Source: Pseudomonadota bacterium
GTDB taxonomy: Bacteria; Pseudomonadota; Alphaproteobacteria; Rhizobiales; Devosiaceae
Direction: 5' to 3'
DNA: 20,516 nucleotides
Assembly (NCBI GenBank): GCA_023428425.1
Contig: JAEYYP010000134.1
Coordinates: 1-20,516, forward strand
Positions 7,563 to 15,026 of the stretch are shown piece by piece. Both the position numbers and the translations under genes were made by a program. The notes under the pieces are model-generated. The model ran no database searches and was not told the DNA's origin. It worked only from the letters and a program-made list of their open reading frames with translations. Numbering within the stretch: position 1 is the stretch's first letter; the number at the start of each line of letters is the position of its first letter.

Positions 7563-7592
7563 CGCCCGGTGGCCCGATCCGCCGGGCGTTTT
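7563..7592 (+). terminator. Intrinsic terminator after cueR
   Basis: A GC-rich hairpin, CGCCCGGTGG / CCGCCGGGCG with one mismatch and a short loop, is followed directly by TTTTCC. It is well placed 26 bp after the cueR stop. Confidence 0.75.
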
Positions 7593-7621
7593 CCTTTACG
7601 GGACGTCGTCGCAACGACCCC

Positions 7622-7652
7622 TTGACCCTCCAAGAGTTGGAGCCCTTACGAC
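7622..7652 (+). promoter_or_regulatory. CueR-type promoter of the MFS transporter
   Basis: TTGACC (7622-7627), a 19-bp spacer with the dyad CTCCAAGAGTTGGAG, and a weak -10 TACGAC (7647-7652). The half-sites match those of the copA promoter. Confidence 0.75.
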
Positions 7653-7680
7653 CGCTCAACAGTCGCGCAAATCGGGCGCG

Positions 7681-9135
7681 ATGAACCTCACTTCCGCTGA
7701 GCGGAAAGCGACAACAGAACTGGAAATGGAAATGCAAACACCCGACCCCAGAAGGTGGTTGGCGCTGGCGCTCCTCTGCGCGGCCCAATTCATCGTCATT
7801 CTCGATACCTCGATCATCGGCGTGGCACTGCCCGCCATTCAGGTGGACCTCGGCTTCTCGGCCGGTGGCCTGAGCTGGATCTTCAACGCCTATGTCATCG
7901 CCTTTGGTGGCCTGCTGCTGCTCGGCGGCAAGCTGGGCGACGTATTCGGCGCACGGCGCATGTTCATGCTCGGCTTCGCCATCCTGACCGGCGCATCGCT
8001 GATGGCCGGCCTGGCGTCCAGCCAGGAAGTGCTTCTCGCCGGCCGTGCCCTGCAGGGTGTCGGCGCAGCCCTCATCGCGCCGACTGCTCTCGCCATCATC
8101 ATGCGGCTCTTCGGCCATAGCGGTGCCGAGCTCGGCAAGGCATTCGGCTTCTGGGGCGCGGCGGCGGCAGCCGGTGGCACCGCCGGAGTGTTCCTTGGCG
8201 GCGTCATCACCGAATGGCTGAGCTGGCCATGGACCTTCCTCATCAACGTGCCGCTTGGCGCGCTGGTGTTCATCCTCGCCCCGACCGTCATCCGCTACTC
8301 GGCGCCCAGTGTGGGACGCATCGACTGGCTCGGTGCAGCAACCATCACCGCTTCCTTGGTAACGGCTGTCTACGCCATCGTGACGACGGAGCCGGGGCAT
8401 TGGGCTTCGTTCCAGACGCTGCTGCTGCTCGGCATTGCCGCGCTGCTCCTGGTCGTCTTCCTCTCCATCCAGGCGGTTCGGCGCGAGCCGCTGCTGCCGC
8501 TGAGCATCTTCAAGGCGCCCAACCTGGCGCTGGGCAATGTGCTCATGGCTTTGCTGGGTGCCGCATGGATCCCGTTGTGGTTCTACCTGAACCTCTACCT
8601 GCAGCAGACGCTAAACCTCTCCGCTCTCGCCAGCGGGTTGGCCCTGCTGCCCATGACGCTGACCATCATGGTGGTCATGGTCGGGCTCTCCGGCAAGCTG
8701 ATCGGACGCTTCGGTATCAAGACCAACGTCGTGGTGGGGCTCGTTGCGATGGGTGGAGCACTGCTCCTGTTCACCCAGCTTCCTGCCAATGGCGATTTCT
8801 TCGCCAACGTGCTGCCGGCTTCGCTGCTCGCCGCGCTCGGCATGGCACTCGCGTATATTCCGGTGACCATGGCGGCGATGTCGGGTGCGCGTCCGGAGGA
8901 GACTGGGCTCGCCTCGGGGCTCGTCAATACGACCTATCAGGTCGGCTCAGCAGTGGGCCTGGCTGCCATAGTCGCACTGGCGGCCGCCGCCGGAACCCAG
9001 GGGTCGGCCGAGGCGCTGCTGACGGGGTTCCAGGCGGCCTTCTCAGGCGCAGCCTGGGTGGCCTTTGCTGCGGCAGCTCTCGCGCTGCTGTTCCTTCGCG
9101 GGGCCCCCGCCGCCAAGGAAGTCCCAGTCGGCTAA
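7681..9135 (+). CDS. MFS transporter, DHA2 (14-TM drug:H+ antiporter) type
   Basis: A 484-residue inner-membrane antiporter. It shows the DHA2/EmrB-QacA pattern: first helix with ILDTSIIGVALPAIQ, the loop motif GGKLGDVFGARRMFMLG, then GRALQGVGAALIAPTAL and WPWTFLINVPLG, and about 14 hydrophobic segments ending near residue 475. Substrates of this family are organic toxicants; a metal or metal-chelate substrate would be unusual. Start ATG 7681 is the first after the promoter; in-frame ATGs at 7726 and 7732 are alternatives, and none has a strong ribosome site. A longer reading from 7408 overlaps cueR and crosses the terminator, so it is rejected. The CueR-type promoter makes copper induction likely. 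A 14-bp hairpin follows the stop. Confidence 0.88.
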   Translation: MNLTSAERKATTELEMEMQTPDPRRWLALALLCAAQFIVILDTSIIGVALPAIQVDLGFSAGGLSWIFNAYVIAFGGLLLLGGKLGDVFGARRMFMLGFAILTGASLMAGLASSQEVLLAGRALQGVGAALIAPTALAIIMRLFGHSGAELGKAFGFWGAAAAAGGTAGVFLGGVITEWLSWPWTFLINVPLGALVFILAPTVIRYSAPSVGRIDWLGAATITASLVTAVYAIVTTEPGHWASFQTLLLLGIAALLLVVFLSIQAVRREPLLPLSIFKAPNLALGNVLMALLGAAWIPLWFYLNLYLQQTLNLSALASGLALLPMTLTIMVVMVGLSGKLIGRFGIKTNVVVGLVAMGGALLLFTQLPANGDFFANVLPASLLAALGMALAYIPVTMAAMSGARPEETGLASGLVNTTYQVGSAVGLAAIVALAAAAGTQGSAEALLTGFQAAFSGAAWVAFAAAALALLFLRGAPAAKEVPVG

Positions 9136-9138
9136 TGG

Positions 9139-9170
9139 AATAGGGGCCGCAACGTCTTGCGGCCCCTATT
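9139..9170. terminator. Hairpin after the MFS gene
   Basis: Perfect 14-bp arms (AATAGGGGCCGCAA / TTGCGGCCCCTATT) with loop CGTC start 3 bp after the TAA stop. There is no U-run, so termination efficiency is uncertain. Confidence 0.7.
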
Positions 9171-9303
9171 CCTGCCAGAGTGCACCAGGTCCAGTCGATC
9201 GCGGTGCTCATCCGCCGTCGAAACGGCATCGCTCTTTGACGTGGCACAACGACCCCACCGTCCCGGTCAGGTCAAGTCAGGCAACAGATCAAGGAGCATC
9301 GCC

Positions 9304-10296
9304 ATGAACCGCGCCCTGCAGCTCTCCGTCGCGGCCACCGCACTTTTCGGCCTAATGATTGGAACGACGTGGGCAGGCGGCACCCATGAGCATCCGGTAG
9401 AGAACGGCACCGCAGATGCTCCCCTTGATGTCGCACGGCCGGCAAGCGAAGTCCCGTCGCACATTGGCGTTCGTCCTTCGAAGGTCATCAAGGTCGACCT
9501 CGAAACCGTCGAGGTGACAGGGCGACTCGCAGACGGTGCGGCGTATCACTACTGGACCTTCGGCACCAAGGTGCCGGGCCCCTTCATCCGGCTCAGGGTC
9601 GGCGACACTGTCGACGTGACCCTGACGAACCGAGCCGACAGCAGCGAGAAGCACAGCGTCGATTTCCATGCTGCCACGGCCCCGGGCGGCGGGCATTTCG
9701 CCACAGAGGCGGCTCCGGGCGAGAGCAAGAGCTTTTCATTCAAGGCGCTGAAGCCGGGCCTCTACGTCTATCATTGTGCGGTACCTGAGGCGGCTCAGCA
9801 CATCGCCAACGGCATGTATGGCCTGATCCTCGTGGAACCTGAGGTGCCGCTTCCAACTGTCGACCGCGAATTCTACGTGGTTCAGGGCGAGCTCTACACC
9901 AGGGCCGCCTTCGGCACGGAAGGGATGCAGGAGTTCGACGTCGCCAAGATGCACGCCGAGGCCCCCGACTACTACGTCTTCAACGGCGCGGTTGGTGCCC
10001 TTCTCGGCGATGGCGCCCTGAAGGCCAAGGTTGGGGAGAGCATCCGCATCCATTTTGGCGTCGGAGGTCCTGGCCAGACCTCAAGCTTCCACGTCATCGG
10101 GGAGATTTTCGACCGCGCCTACCAGCTTGGTTCGCTTTTGAGCCCGCCGCTACTTGATGTGCAAACCGTCACGGTGCCGCCGGGAGGTGCTACGGTGGTT
10201 GACATGACGCTCGAGGTCCCCGGAGAGTACGCACTCGTCGATCACGCGCTGCCGCGTGTGGCCAAGGGGCTGATTGGCAAGCTGATCGTCGAGTAG
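9304..10296 (+). CDS. nirK: NirK-type copper nitrite reductase (two-domain multicopper oxidase)
   Basis: A 330-residue periplasmic enzyme with a Sec signal peptide (about residues 1-24), expected to reduce nitrite to NO. Type 1 copper ligands are His117, Cys158, His166 and Met171 (YHCAVPEAAQHIANGMYG). Type 2 ligands are His122, His157 and His314 (YALVDHAL). The catalytic Asp120 (HSVDFHAA) and His263 (FHVIGE) of NirK are both present. The YHC...HIANGMYGLILVEP form resembles the compact NirK clade seen in Nitrosomonas-like and environmental sequences more than the classic denitrifier type. Start ATG 9304 follows AAGGAG and gives an intact signal peptide. A cytochrome c gene follows within about 30 bp and may be its electron donor. 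No CueR box or FNR/NnrR site was recognised upstream. Confidence 0.88.
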   Translation: MNRALQLSVAATALFGLMIGTTWAGGTHEHPVENGTADAPLDVARPASEVPSHIGVRPSKVIKVDLETVEVTGRLADGAAYHYWTFGTKVPGPFIRLRVGDTVDVTLTNRADSSEKHSVDFHAATAPGGGHFATEAAPGESKSFSFKALKPGLYVYHCAVPEAAQHIANGMYGLILVEPEVPLPTVDREFYVVQGELYTRAAFGTEGMQEFDVAKMHAEAPDYYVFNGAVGALLGDGALKAKVGESIRIHFGVGGPGQTSSFHVIGEIFDRAYQLGSLLSPPLLDVQTVTVPPGGATVVDMTLEVPGEYALVDHALPRVAKGLIGKLIVE

Positions 10297-10327
10297 TCGT
10301 ATCTGCCAAAGCAAGGGTCGCGTGCTG

Positions 10328-10744
10328 ATGACGAGGACCGGTCTACTGATTGCAGGCGCGATCATCGTTGCAGCCTTGTCCCTCTATCTGTTCGCGAACC
10401 AAGCGCCGGCGCCGGTGAAGGCCGGTCCCCCTCTTGTGGCGGTGGTGGTACCTGAGTTCACTGCCGACGAGCTGACTGGCGAGGCCGCGTACAAGGTGAG
10501 ATGTGCGTCTTGCCATGGGGTCAATGCAGCCGGGCAGGACGGCGTAGCGCCGCCACTCGTCCATCGCATCTACGAGCCTGGTCACCACGGCGACCAGGCG
10601 TTTCTCGTCGCGGCCCAACAGGGCGTGCGGGCGCACCACTGGCGCTTTGGCGACATGCCGCCGGTGGAAGGCATCACCGAGGCCGAGGTCGCCAGTATCG
10701 TCACCTATGTGAGGGCGTTGCAGCGCGCCAACGGCATTGAGTGA
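10328..10744 (+). CDS. Membrane-anchored c-type cytochrome
   Basis: A 138-residue single-haem cytochrome. An N-terminal uncleaved-looking TM segment (about 5-22) anchors it in the inner membrane facing the periplasm. The haem motif CASCH is at 59-63, and Met110 in GDMPPVEG is the probable sixth ligand. The helix EVASIVTYVRALQ closes a class I cytochrome c domain. The start is ATG 10328; GTG 10322 in frame is an alternative, and AAGGG upstream serves either. It lies about 30 bp after nirK in the same direction, so the likely job is delivering electrons to NirK. It could also serve another copper oxidase. It converges with a DUF305 gene. Confidence 0.87.
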   Translation: MTRTGLLIAGAIIVAALSLYLFANQAPAPVKAGPPLVAVVVPEFTADELTGEAAYKVRCASCHGVNAAGQDGVAPPLVHRIYEPGHHGDQAFLVAAQQGVRAHHWRFGDMPPVEGITEAEVASIVTYVRALQRANGIE

Positions 10745-10803
10745 CCAAGCGAGCCTGTGATCTGGCATTTGGTGGGGCATGCCAGTCTGCGTCTTAAGGG
10801 CCG

Positions 10804-11406
10804 CTACTGCTGCGGCTGGGAATTGGCATCCTCCGCCGAGGCTTCGGAGACGATCTGTTCGGCTTCCGACTTCATTTCATCGGTGATCTCGGTGGAGGCG
10901 GCGGGCAGTGGCTCTCGACCTCGTTCTCCGTTGTGCTCGATGTCCTCGATCAGCATCTTCATCTCGAGGATCTCCTTTACCTGCGACTCGATGATCCGGT
11001 CGGCCAGTTCGCGCACGCGCGGATCGCTGATACTGGCCTTGCGCGCATTGTTGATGGCGATCGAGTGGTGCGGGATCATCGACTGCATGAACCGCACATC
11101 GTCGATGAGACTTTGGCTACGATTGACGAAAAGGAGCGTGAGTCCGGCTGCCGCGGCAATGACGACAATCGCGACCTTGACTGCTTTGCCCTTGTACATC
11201 GACCACATGAAGCCCAGCATGAGGACAGTCATCACGCATCCCATGACCAGTGAGGCAACCAGCCGGTTTACGCTGAACAGGACATGGTCGGTGCTGTAGA
11301 CCAGCTGGTACATCAGCGGGAACATGACGATGACCGATACGGCAATCATCGCCGCAAATCGTCCCCACCCCATTTGCATATGCTGCTTGCGCTCGTGCTC
11401 TGGCAT
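10804..11406 (-). CDS. DUF305 protein with three N-terminal TM segments
   Basis: A 200-residue protein. Three hydrophobic helices at about 17-38, 47-70 and 75-95 precede a DUF305 four-helix segment with the signature FMQSMIPHHSIAI and the EILEMKMLIEDIE helix. DUF305 proteins, such as periplasmic CopM of Synechocystis, bind copper through Met and His. Here the domain would be tethered to the inner membrane, probably on its periplasmic face. The C-terminal 45 residues are acidic and look disordered. It lies 130 bp downstream of the CopB-type ATPase on the same strand, consistent with a shared copper-binding or delivery role, though it may have its own promoter. Start ATG 11406 is the first available. 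Confidence 0.85.
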   Translation of the reverse strand: MPEHERKQHMQMGWGRFAAMIAVSVIVMFPLMYQLVYSTDHVLFSVNRLVASLVMGCVMTVLMLGFMWSMYKGKAVKVAIVVIAAAAGLTLLFVNRSQSLIDDVRFMQSMIPHHSIAINNARKASISDPRVRELADRIIESQVKEILEMKMLIEDIEHNGERGREPLPAASTEITDEMKSEAEQIVSEASAEDANSQPQQ

Positions 11407-11537
11407 GAACGGCTCCTACGCTCAGTAGCGAGAATCCGATTGAGCCCGCCGAGTTCCGATCTCGGTTCACGAAAGAACTTCAGGCGATGGCCACCTGGGT
11501 TCGCCACATGGCTGCCGCTCTCAGCTCCTCGGGACGA

Positions 11538-13643
11538 CTACCGGCTTAGATCCAGTCGCCGCAGCAGTTGCGCATTGATGGCGACGATCACCGTGCTTGC
11601 CGACATCAGCACCGCGCCGACTGCCGGCGCGAGCACGATGCCCGCCCAATAGAGGACACCTGCAGCCAGCGGAATGGCGACAACATTGTAGCCAGCCGCC
11701 CACCAGAGGTTCTGGATCATCTTGCTGTAAGTCGCCCGGCTCAGCTTGATGATGCGTGGGATGTCGCGCGGATCGGAGCGGACCAGCACGACGTCGCCAG
11801 CCTCCACCGCAACGTCCGTTCCGGCACCGACCGCGATGCCGACATCGGCGGTCACGAGCGCGGGCGCATCATTGACGCCGTCCCCCACCATGGCAACGCG
11901 CTTGCCCTGCGCCTGGAGCGCCTCGATCTTTGCCGCCTTCTGGTCCGGAAGTACATTGGCCAAGACCGTGTCGATGCCAAGCTCCCGGGCAACGGCCTTC
12001 GCAACATCCTCGGAATCTCCGGTCATCATGGCCACCTCGATGCCGAGGTCATGGAGCTTCCTGACGGCGTCGGCGGATTCCGGCCGGACTTTGTCGGCAA
12101 TGACGAAGACGGCCAGCACCTCCGCCCCTTCGACCAGGTAGATGGCTGCCCGACCGTCCCTGCCGGCACGGACTGCCGCCTCTCGCGCCCATCGCGGCGC
12201 CTGGAGCTGCCGCTGCGACAGCATGGCGGGTCCCCCCACCGTGAGTGTGCGTCCGTCAACGACGCCGTCCACGCCCCGCCCCGCGGTAGCCGCGAAGCTG
12301 GTGGCCTGCGGCACGTCGAGGCCCTGTTCCCCGGCGCTTGTGAGGAGCGCCTGCGCAATTGGATGCTCGGAGTCGCGTTCTACCGCCGCTGCGAGACGCA
12401 GGACCTCGTTTGCCGCGAGACCATCGGCAGGGACGGTCTCGACGACACGGTGGGCGCCCAGCGTCAGCGTTCCGGTCTTGTCGAAGACGACGATGTCGAG
12501 CGAGCGTGCTTCCTCGAGCCTCCGGCGATCCCGGACCAACAGCCCGTTCTGGGCGCCAAGGGTGGTCGAAATGGCGACCACCAGCGGCACGGCCAGGCCC
12601 AGGGCGTGGGGGCAGGCGATCACCAGAACGGTGACGACGCGCGTGATCGTGAAATCGATCGGGACGCCGAGAATAGCCCAAGCGACAAAGGTCGCAGCGC
12701 CGGCAAGGATCGCAACGACCGTGAGCAGGCGCGCCGCTCGGTCGGCCAGCGCCTGGGCACGTGAGCGTGAGGTCTGCGCTTGTGAAACGAGGCGCATGAT
12801 GCCTGCGAGCGCCGTGGCGTCGCCGGTCCGCGCGATGCGTACCCGTAAGGATCCCTGGCCGTTGACCGTGCCGCCGATGACTTCGCTGCCCTCGGTCTTG
12901 TCGACAAGGCGGGATTCACCGGTGATCATGGATTCGTTGACCGAACTCTTGCCGCTGACGACGACGCCGTCCGCCGGCACCGATGCGCCGGGCCGCACCA
13001 GCACGAGGTCATCGACGCGCAGCGCGTTCACCGGCACCTCTTCGGTTCGGTCGTCGTCGATAATGCGCGAAGCCACATCAGGCAGCAGCTTGGCAAGTTC
13101 CTTGAGCGCACCCTCGGCCTGGGAGATTGAGCGCATCTCGATCCAATGCCCCAGCAGCATGATGGTGACGAGCGTTGCCAGTTCCCACCAGAGAGGATGA
13201 CCCGCGAGCCCGAGCGTGACGGCGACGCTGTAGAGGAAGGCAACCGAGATCGCGAGGCTGATGAGCGTCATCATCCCGGGGAGCCTCGCCCGAAGCTCCC
13301 GAAGGGCGCCCTGGAGGAAAACCCAACCGCCATAGAAGAAGACGATCGCGCCGAACACCGGCGGCATGAACGGCGAGCCCGGGAACTGCGGGGCTGAGTA
13401 GCCGAACCACTCCTGGATCATCGGTTCCCAGATGAGGGTGGGGATCGTGAGGACCAGACTGGTCCAGAACCGGTCACGGAACATGGCCACGGAGTGGCCG
13501 GCATGCTTGTCGTGCGCGGCACCGGCCTCATGTCGGGCATGCTCATCCCGATCTCGATCCATGGTATGTTCGCCCGCGACGTGCGTCGACAGTGTTGCAT
13601 GATGTGCGTCATGCATATGTTCGTTGTGATCGATCGGGTTCAT
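11538..13643 (-). CDS. copB: CopB-type heavy-metal P1B-3 ATPase
   Basis: A 701-residue inner-membrane ATPase. In place of HMA domains it has a His/Asp/Met-rich N-terminus (about 1-50, with HNEHMHDAHH and HDKHAGH), as in CopB. The transport motif is ACPHALGLAVPL (Cys344-Pro-His346), defining subgroup P1B-3, usually linked to Cu(I)/Cu(II) or Ag export. It also carries DKTGT at Asp388, SEHPIAQAL, the hinge GDGVNDAPAL and the C-terminal NLWWAAGYNV and MSASTVIVAINA motifs. Start ATG 13643 (MNPIDH) is preferred to 13700, since the extra 19 residues lack a His-rich or membrane signal; either is possible. It is separated from the upstream small-gene cluster by 186 bp. It complements CopA with a different coordination class. 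Confidence 0.95.
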   Translation of the reverse strand: MNPIDHNEHMHDAHHATLSTHVAGEHTMDRDRDEHARHEAGAAHDKHAGHSVAMFRDRFWTSLVLTIPTLIWEPMIQEWFGYSAPQFPGSPFMPPVFGAIVFFYGGWVFLQGALRELRARLPGMMTLISLAISVAFLYSVAVTLGLAGHPLWWELATLVTIMLLGHWIEMRSISQAEGALKELAKLLPDVASRIIDDDRTEEVPVNALRVDDLVLVRPGASVPADGVVVSGKSSVNESMITGESRLVDKTEGSEVIGGTVNGQGSLRVRIARTGDATALAGIMRLVSQAQTSRSRAQALADRAARLLTVVAILAGAATFVAWAILGVPIDFTITRVVTVLVIACPHALGLAVPLVVAISTTLGAQNGLLVRDRRRLEEARSLDIVVFDKTGTLTLGAHRVVETVPADGLAANEVLRLAAAVERDSEHPIAQALLTSAGEQGLDVPQATSFAATAGRGVDGVVDGRTLTVGGPAMLSQRQLQAPRWAREAAVRAGRDGRAAIYLVEGAEVLAVFVIADKVRPESADAVRKLHDLGIEVAMMTGDSEDVAKAVARELGIDTVLANVLPDQKAAKIEALQAQGKRVAMVGDGVNDAPALVTADVGIAVGAGTDVAVEAGDVVLVRSDPRDIPRIIKLSRATYSKMIQNLWWAAGYNVVAIPLAAGVLYWAGIVLAPAVGAVLMSASTVIVAINAQLLRRLDLSR

Positions 13644-13801
13644 CGCTCGTTGCCTCACGTAGGGTAGCCGATGGTGAATGTTGGTGCGCGCATCAGGCAA
13701 GACCTGCGAGATGCTGCTGGCATCACCGCTGGCAGCGCCGAAAATGAGAGTTTCATGCTCTATTTCGCTCTGTATGGACCACTGATTGACTCTGGGGGCG
13801 G

Positions 13802-13821
13802 CCCGGACCGCGAAGTCCGGG
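13802..13821. terminator. Short hairpin between copB and the DUF5676-like gene
   Basis: CCCGGAC / GTCCGGG, perfect 7-bp arms with a 6-base loop CGCGAA, sits just past the small membrane gene stop. It lacks a U-run, so it may attenuate rather than terminate. Confidence 0.4.
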
Positions 13822-13829
13822 CGTGGCTT

Positions 13830-14105
13830 TCACAGGCCTCGGGCTGCGATCGCGTTGTGCACCGCCGCAAAGATCGAGCCGGCGACAACGCCCAGGGCGA
13901 GACTGAAGAACAGCCCCTCTAGCCAGGCTTGAGGCGAGCTCACGGGCGACACGGTGAAGAGCCCGATCCAGACGTGGGAGAAACGGAGATCGGGAACAAC
14001 GACCGCGACGATCGCGCACGCCGCGAACAGAACGATCAGTGCGGCGCTGAGCGCGACGGCGGAGCCGAGGAGCGAGAGCGTGCGGTTCTTGGGGATGTCG
14101 ATCAT
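13830..14105 (-). CDS. Small two-TM membrane protein (DUF5676-like)
   Basis: A 91-residue protein with two hydrophobic helices (about 10-38 and 60-85). The linker carries VSPVSSPQAWLEGLF and the second helix ends FAAVHNAIA. This layout resembles DUF5676, a family of small membrane proteins often found beside P1B ATPases and DUF305 genes; I assign it on pattern only. It overlaps the upstream Met-rich gene by 4 bp (ATGA), so the two are coupled. The copB ATPase follows 186 bp downstream on the same strand. It could be an accessory subunit of the metal pump. No metal ligands stand out apart from one Cys in the first helix. Confidence 0.75.
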   Translation of the reverse strand: MIDIPKNRTLSLLGSAVALSAALIVLFAACAIVAVVVPDLRFSHVWIGLFTVSPVSSPQAWLEGLFFSLALGVVAGSIFAAVHNAIAARGL

Positions 14106-14446
14106 GGCGACGCCTCCTCCCGCTGCTGCACTTCGGCCAGCAGTTGCCGAAGCAATTTCATCTGCTCGGTCTGGAGCTCCTGCATGCCTTGCATCAGCTC
14201 CATCATCTTCATCATCGGCATCGGTGAGCCTCCCGCCCCCACCATCATCTCCATCATCATCGATGGGGCGTCGGGGCAGACTGTATCGCTGCTCCTTCGC
14301 GCTGGCTCGGCTGTGGCGTCGGGAGTGGCCTGATCGGTCACGGCGGGATCGCCGGCCGCGGGGTGATGTGGATCGGATTGAGCGACAGCCAACGTCGCGC
14401 TGAGGGCGAAGGCGCTGGCCAAGAGGGCAGTGGCGAAGGTTTTCAT
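14102..14446 (-). CDS. Exported Met-rich protein, unknown function
   Basis: A 114-residue protein with a clear Sec signal (MKTFATALLASAFALSATLAVAQ). The mature part begins with a His/Pro/Asp segment (DPHHPAAGD), then an Ala/Thr-rich linker. Next comes a Met cluster (PSMMMEMM, PMPMMKMMELMQGMQEL) that runs into a C-terminal amphipathic, coiled-coil-like helix (LRQLLAEVQQREE). Periplasmic Met clusters generally bind Cu(I)/Ag(I). Start ATG 14446 is set by the signal peptide; the longer in-frame reading to 14599 would overlap the next gene and lacks any signal. The stop overlaps the next gene (ATGA). It probably acts as a copper sponge or donor with the neighbouring membrane proteins. Confidence 0.8.
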   Translation of the reverse strand: MKTFATALLASAFALSATLAVAQSDPHHPAAGDPAVTDQATPDATAEPARRSSDTVCPDAPSMMMEMMVGAGGSPMPMMKMMELMQGMQELQTEQMKLLRQLLAEVQQREEASP

Positions 14447-14523
14447 CGTAAGCCTCGTATGTAGTGATTCCGGGATGCGCACGGACTGGCCGCGCACGGT
14501 TGCTGCGCTCGACGCACGTGGAA

Positions 14524-14901
14524 TCAAGTGAGGCGGGGCGGTCGGCGATTCACCTCGTGGCCGCGGCCATGAAGCGCGCTTATGGCGGCCACAAGCCATG
14601 CCGGGCGGACGGGCATCCGGCCTAGGGCGATCGCTTCATCGCATCTGATTGCTGTGCTCGTGCAACAGGTCAACCCGAACATGGAGCAGCACGCCGCCAC
14701 GCTGTGGTCGTGGTCGGAAGCAAAGCTGATTTCAGACGTGTCGGCCGGCGCCAGCTGAGCCGATAGGACCGTCGAGTAGTGGTGGTCCCGGTCCCCGCAG
14801 GGTGTCGCAAGGCCCTGGCCGGTCGCGATACTGGCCAATAGCAGGCTGGCGACCAGGAAAGCCGCCAGAAGAACCCGAAGCTGTCGCTGCAGGATGCTCA
14901 T
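14524..14901 (-). CDS. Small exported or anchored Cys/His-rich protein
   Basis: A 125-residue protein of no family I can name. A hydrophobic N-terminus (about 8-26) looks like a signal peptide or anchor. A His/Asp segment (GDRDHH near 36-41, SDHDHSVAA near 62-70) is followed by a cysteine cluster: Cys71-Cys72, Cys79-Cys80 and Cys87. A basic tail ends RRPPRL. The layout recurs in the 117-residue product at 16827-17180. It is the first gene of the minus-strand array that leads through the Met-rich and DUF5676-like genes toward copB. A perfect 36-bp palindromic element lies just upstream. A periplasmic metal-binding role is likely from composition but inferred. Confidence 0.7.
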   Translation of the reverse strand: MSILQRQLRVLLAAFLVASLLLASIATGQGLATPCGDRDHHYSTVLSAQLAPADTSEISFASDHDHSVAACCSMFGLTCCTSTAIRCDEAIALGRMPVRPAWLVAAISALHGRGHEVNRRPPRLT

Positions 14902-14922
14902 GATGCCTACTTAGCGCCAGAT

Positions 14923-14958
14923 AGGTACGACTTGATTGATCAGGATCAAGTCGTACCT
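14923..14958. promoter_or_regulatory. Perfect 14-bp inverted repeat, candidate operator
   Basis: AGGTACGACTTGAT (14923-14936) is repeated inverted as ATCAAGTCGTACCT (14945-14958) around the 8-base spacer TGATCAGG. It is 22 bp upstream of the minus-strand Cys/His-protein gene and about 70 bp upstream of the divergent plus-strand gene. No U-run follows, so a regulator site is favoured over a terminator. Confidence 0.5.
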
Positions 14959-15026
14959 CCTGCCCGGAGGCAAAGCCGCCGCGCCTTCAATCCGTTCACT
15001 TCACCACGAGTTAGCGTTCTCGCGGT

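Noticed and set aside
7348..8400. Minus-strand open frame of 350 codons across cueR and the MFS gene
   Set aside because: It spans two plus-strand genes, a terminator and a promoter, and has no recognisable domain.
11568..12764. Plus-strand open frame of 398 codons opposite copB
   Set aside because: It lies antisense to the CPH ATPase core and has the Arg/His/Asp-rich composition typical of shadows.
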